Of a stretch of DNA of 19,280 bases, positions 18,165 to 19,280 are shown piece by piece (position 1 is the stretch's first letter; each line of letters starts with the position of its first letter). The notes under the pieces were generated by a model. That model was not told where the DNA came from, searched no databases, and saw nothing but the letters and a program-made list of their open reading frames with translations. The DNA comes from Patescibacteria group bacterium. GTDB taxonomy: Bacteria; Patescibacteriota; Minisyncoccia; Phycocordibacterales; UBA2100. The DNA is taken from NCBI GenBank assembly GCA_015489565.1, contig WFZM01000006.1, positions 1 through 19,280 of the forward strand, in the 5' to 3' direction. The position numbers were made by a program, and so were the translations under genes.

Positions 18165-19280
18165 CTACAAATTCCCTCTTAGCTTCTCCGCTCTTATAAT
18201 CCTTTTTGCAGCTAGTATATAGCTTGCATCGCGCAAGGAAAGATTCTGCTCATTTGCAAAATCTCTTATTTCTTTGTATTCAGGCACTATACGCTCTTCT
18301 AGTTTTTTGTAGACTTGTTCTTTATCCCAGTAATCGTTGCTGAAGTTTTGAACCCATTCAAAATATGAGACAATAACCCCACCTGCGTTTGCCAAAATGT
18401 CCGGAATAATCAACACACCTTTTTCTTTAAACGGCTCTTCGGCTTCCGGCTCGACAGGCGCGTTTGCCATCTCAAGGATAGCCTTAGCTTTTATTTTGTC
18501 TGTATTCCGAGCTTTAATTACCCCACCTATTGCAGCAGGAATGAGAATATCTGCTTCTTCAAATAAAATTTCCTGTGGGTCTATTCTTTCTCCTTCAAAC
18601 TCTTCTGCCCTTCCTTGTTTTTTGAGCTCAAACAATGCATCTATATCAAGACCCTCTTTATTTTTGTATCCCCAAGAAATGTCTGATAGTGCTACAACTT
18701 TTGCGCCCCAGCTGTGGAGAATACGTGCAATGTGGCTTCCTACATTTCCAAAGCCCTGGATTGCCACGGTAGCCTCTTTTATATCTTTCCCAAGAAAATC
18801 TTTTACAAATTCACGCAAAACATATGCTCCGCCAAGCGCAGTTGCCTCTTCTCGGCCCTTTGAGCCACCTAGCTCTATTGGCTTTCCTGTTACAACTGCT
18901 GGCTGGTACTCACCAGTAAGGCGCGCGTATTCGTCTACAAACCACGCCATGGACTCTGCGTCTGTATTTATATCCGGGGCGGGAATATCCGTCCTGGGAC
19001 CTATGGATTTGTAAAGAGCACGCACATAGCTCCTGGTCAACCTTTCTTTTTCTGGCTTTGATAGTTTTTTAGCATCAACTGCGACACCTCCCTTTGCACC
19101 TCCAAAAGGTAGATTCAAAAGCGCTGTTTTAAGGCTCATTAAAAAAGCCAGGGTTTTAACCTCTTCCAGGTTCACAGCTTCGTGGTACCTTATACCGCCC
19201 TTTGTAGGTCCAAGAGCGTTATTGTATTGAACCCGGTAAGCGTTTAGAATCTCTACGCTTCCATCGTCTTTGCGAAGCGG
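18165..19280 (-). CDS. Glu/Leu/Phe/Val dehydrogenase family, glutamate dehydrogenase (5' end beyond the window)
   Basis: Interconverts glutamate and 2-oxoglutarate plus ammonia with NAD(P). The frame is open to the right edge. The visible 371 residues include YRVQYNNALGPTKGGIRYH (about 14-32), PFGGAKGGVAVD with the substrate/catalytic lysine, DIPAPDINTD with the catalytic Asp (family PAPDVGT), TGKPIELGGSKGREEATALG, the Rossmann motif VAIQGFGNVGSHIA, LIPAAIGGVI, and ILANAGGVIVSYFEWVQN. The family GANGPTTPEA segment is changed to MANAPVEPEAEE. The GTG at 19175 is internal (the conserved GGIRYH motif lies before it), so the true start is outside the window. Cofactor preference cannot be decided. 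A GC-rich terminator follows. Confidence 0.93.
   Translation of the reverse strand, partial: PLRKDDGSVEILNAYRVQYNNALGPTKGGIRYHEAVNLEEVKTLAFLMSLKTALLNLPFGGAKGGVAVDAKKLSKPEKERLTRSYVRALYKSIGPRTDIPAPDINTDAESMAWFVDEYARLTGEYQPAVVTGKPIELGGSKGREEATALGGAYVLREFVKDFLGKDIKEATVAIQGFGNVGSHIARILHSWGAKVVALSDISWGYKNKEGLDIDALFELKKQGRAEEFEGERIDPQEILFEEADILIPAAIGGVIKARNTDKIKAKAILEMANAPVEPEAEEPFKEKGVLIIPDILANAGGVIVSYFEWVQNFSNDYWDKEQVYKKLEERIVPEYKEIRDFANEQNLSLRDASYILAAKRIIRAEKLRGNL

Noticed and set aside
18165..19175. Complete glutamate dehydrogenase starting at GTG 19175
   Set aside because: The frame upstream to 19280 encodes the conserved YRVQYNNALGPTKGGIRYH segment, so the gene runs off the window.

Overview
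The window most likely comes from a small-genome bacterium of the Patescibacteria/CPR type (Parcubacteria-like). This is inferred from AT-rich, tightly packed genes, almost no Shine-Dalgarno sequences, compact versions of ATP synthase subunits (delta 123 aa, epsilon 81 aa), a short RNHCP zinc protein and an FN3-type surface protein with an acidic linker. UGA is used as a stop (for example at the end of the RNHCP gene), which argues against code-25 lineages. No 16S or other phylogenetic marker is present, so the assignment is tentative.

Layout. Bases 1-313 hold a very unusual chain of interlocking long hairpins, described below. Bases 379-1529 carry an RNHCP gene and truB (minus, ATGA overlap). 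Bases 1700-2688 carry a zinc-ribbon gene and an AlkD-type DNA glycosylase (minus, ATGA overlap). Bases 2780-9108 are a complete F1Fo ATP synthase operon on the minus strand, in the order atpB-E-F-H-(small membrane protein)-A-G-D-C. It has a hairpin pair in front of atpE, an extra membrane gene between atpH and atpA, and a terminator after atpC. Upstream lies a 502-aa signal-peptide/FN3/acidic/membrane protein (9176-10684) with a promoter-rich 255-bp leader. Then come an NDP-sugar nucleotidyltransferase, a tRNA-Ala(UGC) whose 3' end and terminator are partly duplicated 133 bp away, and about 570 bp of gene-free, hairpin- and repeat-bearing DNA. Next are ddl, a divergent acyltransferase-like gene and murB, all minus. 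An MFS transporter is the only plus-strand gene and is divergent from murB by 18 bp. The window ends with tsaD and a glutamate dehydrogenase-family gene cut by the right edge.

Functions. The genes cover energy coupling (ATP synthase), cell-wall precursor synthesis (MurB, Ddl, possibly the nucleotidyltransferase), tRNA modification (TruB, TsaD), base-excision repair (AlkD) and transport (MFS). 

Most notable signals. First, bases 1-313 form two mutually exclusive sets of hairpins. One set has five long stems all capped by CGAA, which read as cUUCGg tetraloops on the minus strand. The other set uses the same stem bases plus the linkers. Second, at least eight genes have a TANNNT -10 box exactly 6-7 nt before the start codon, the signature of leaderless transcripts. 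Third, long near-perfect palindromes with 3-nt centres occur at four further places, one in frame inside murB.
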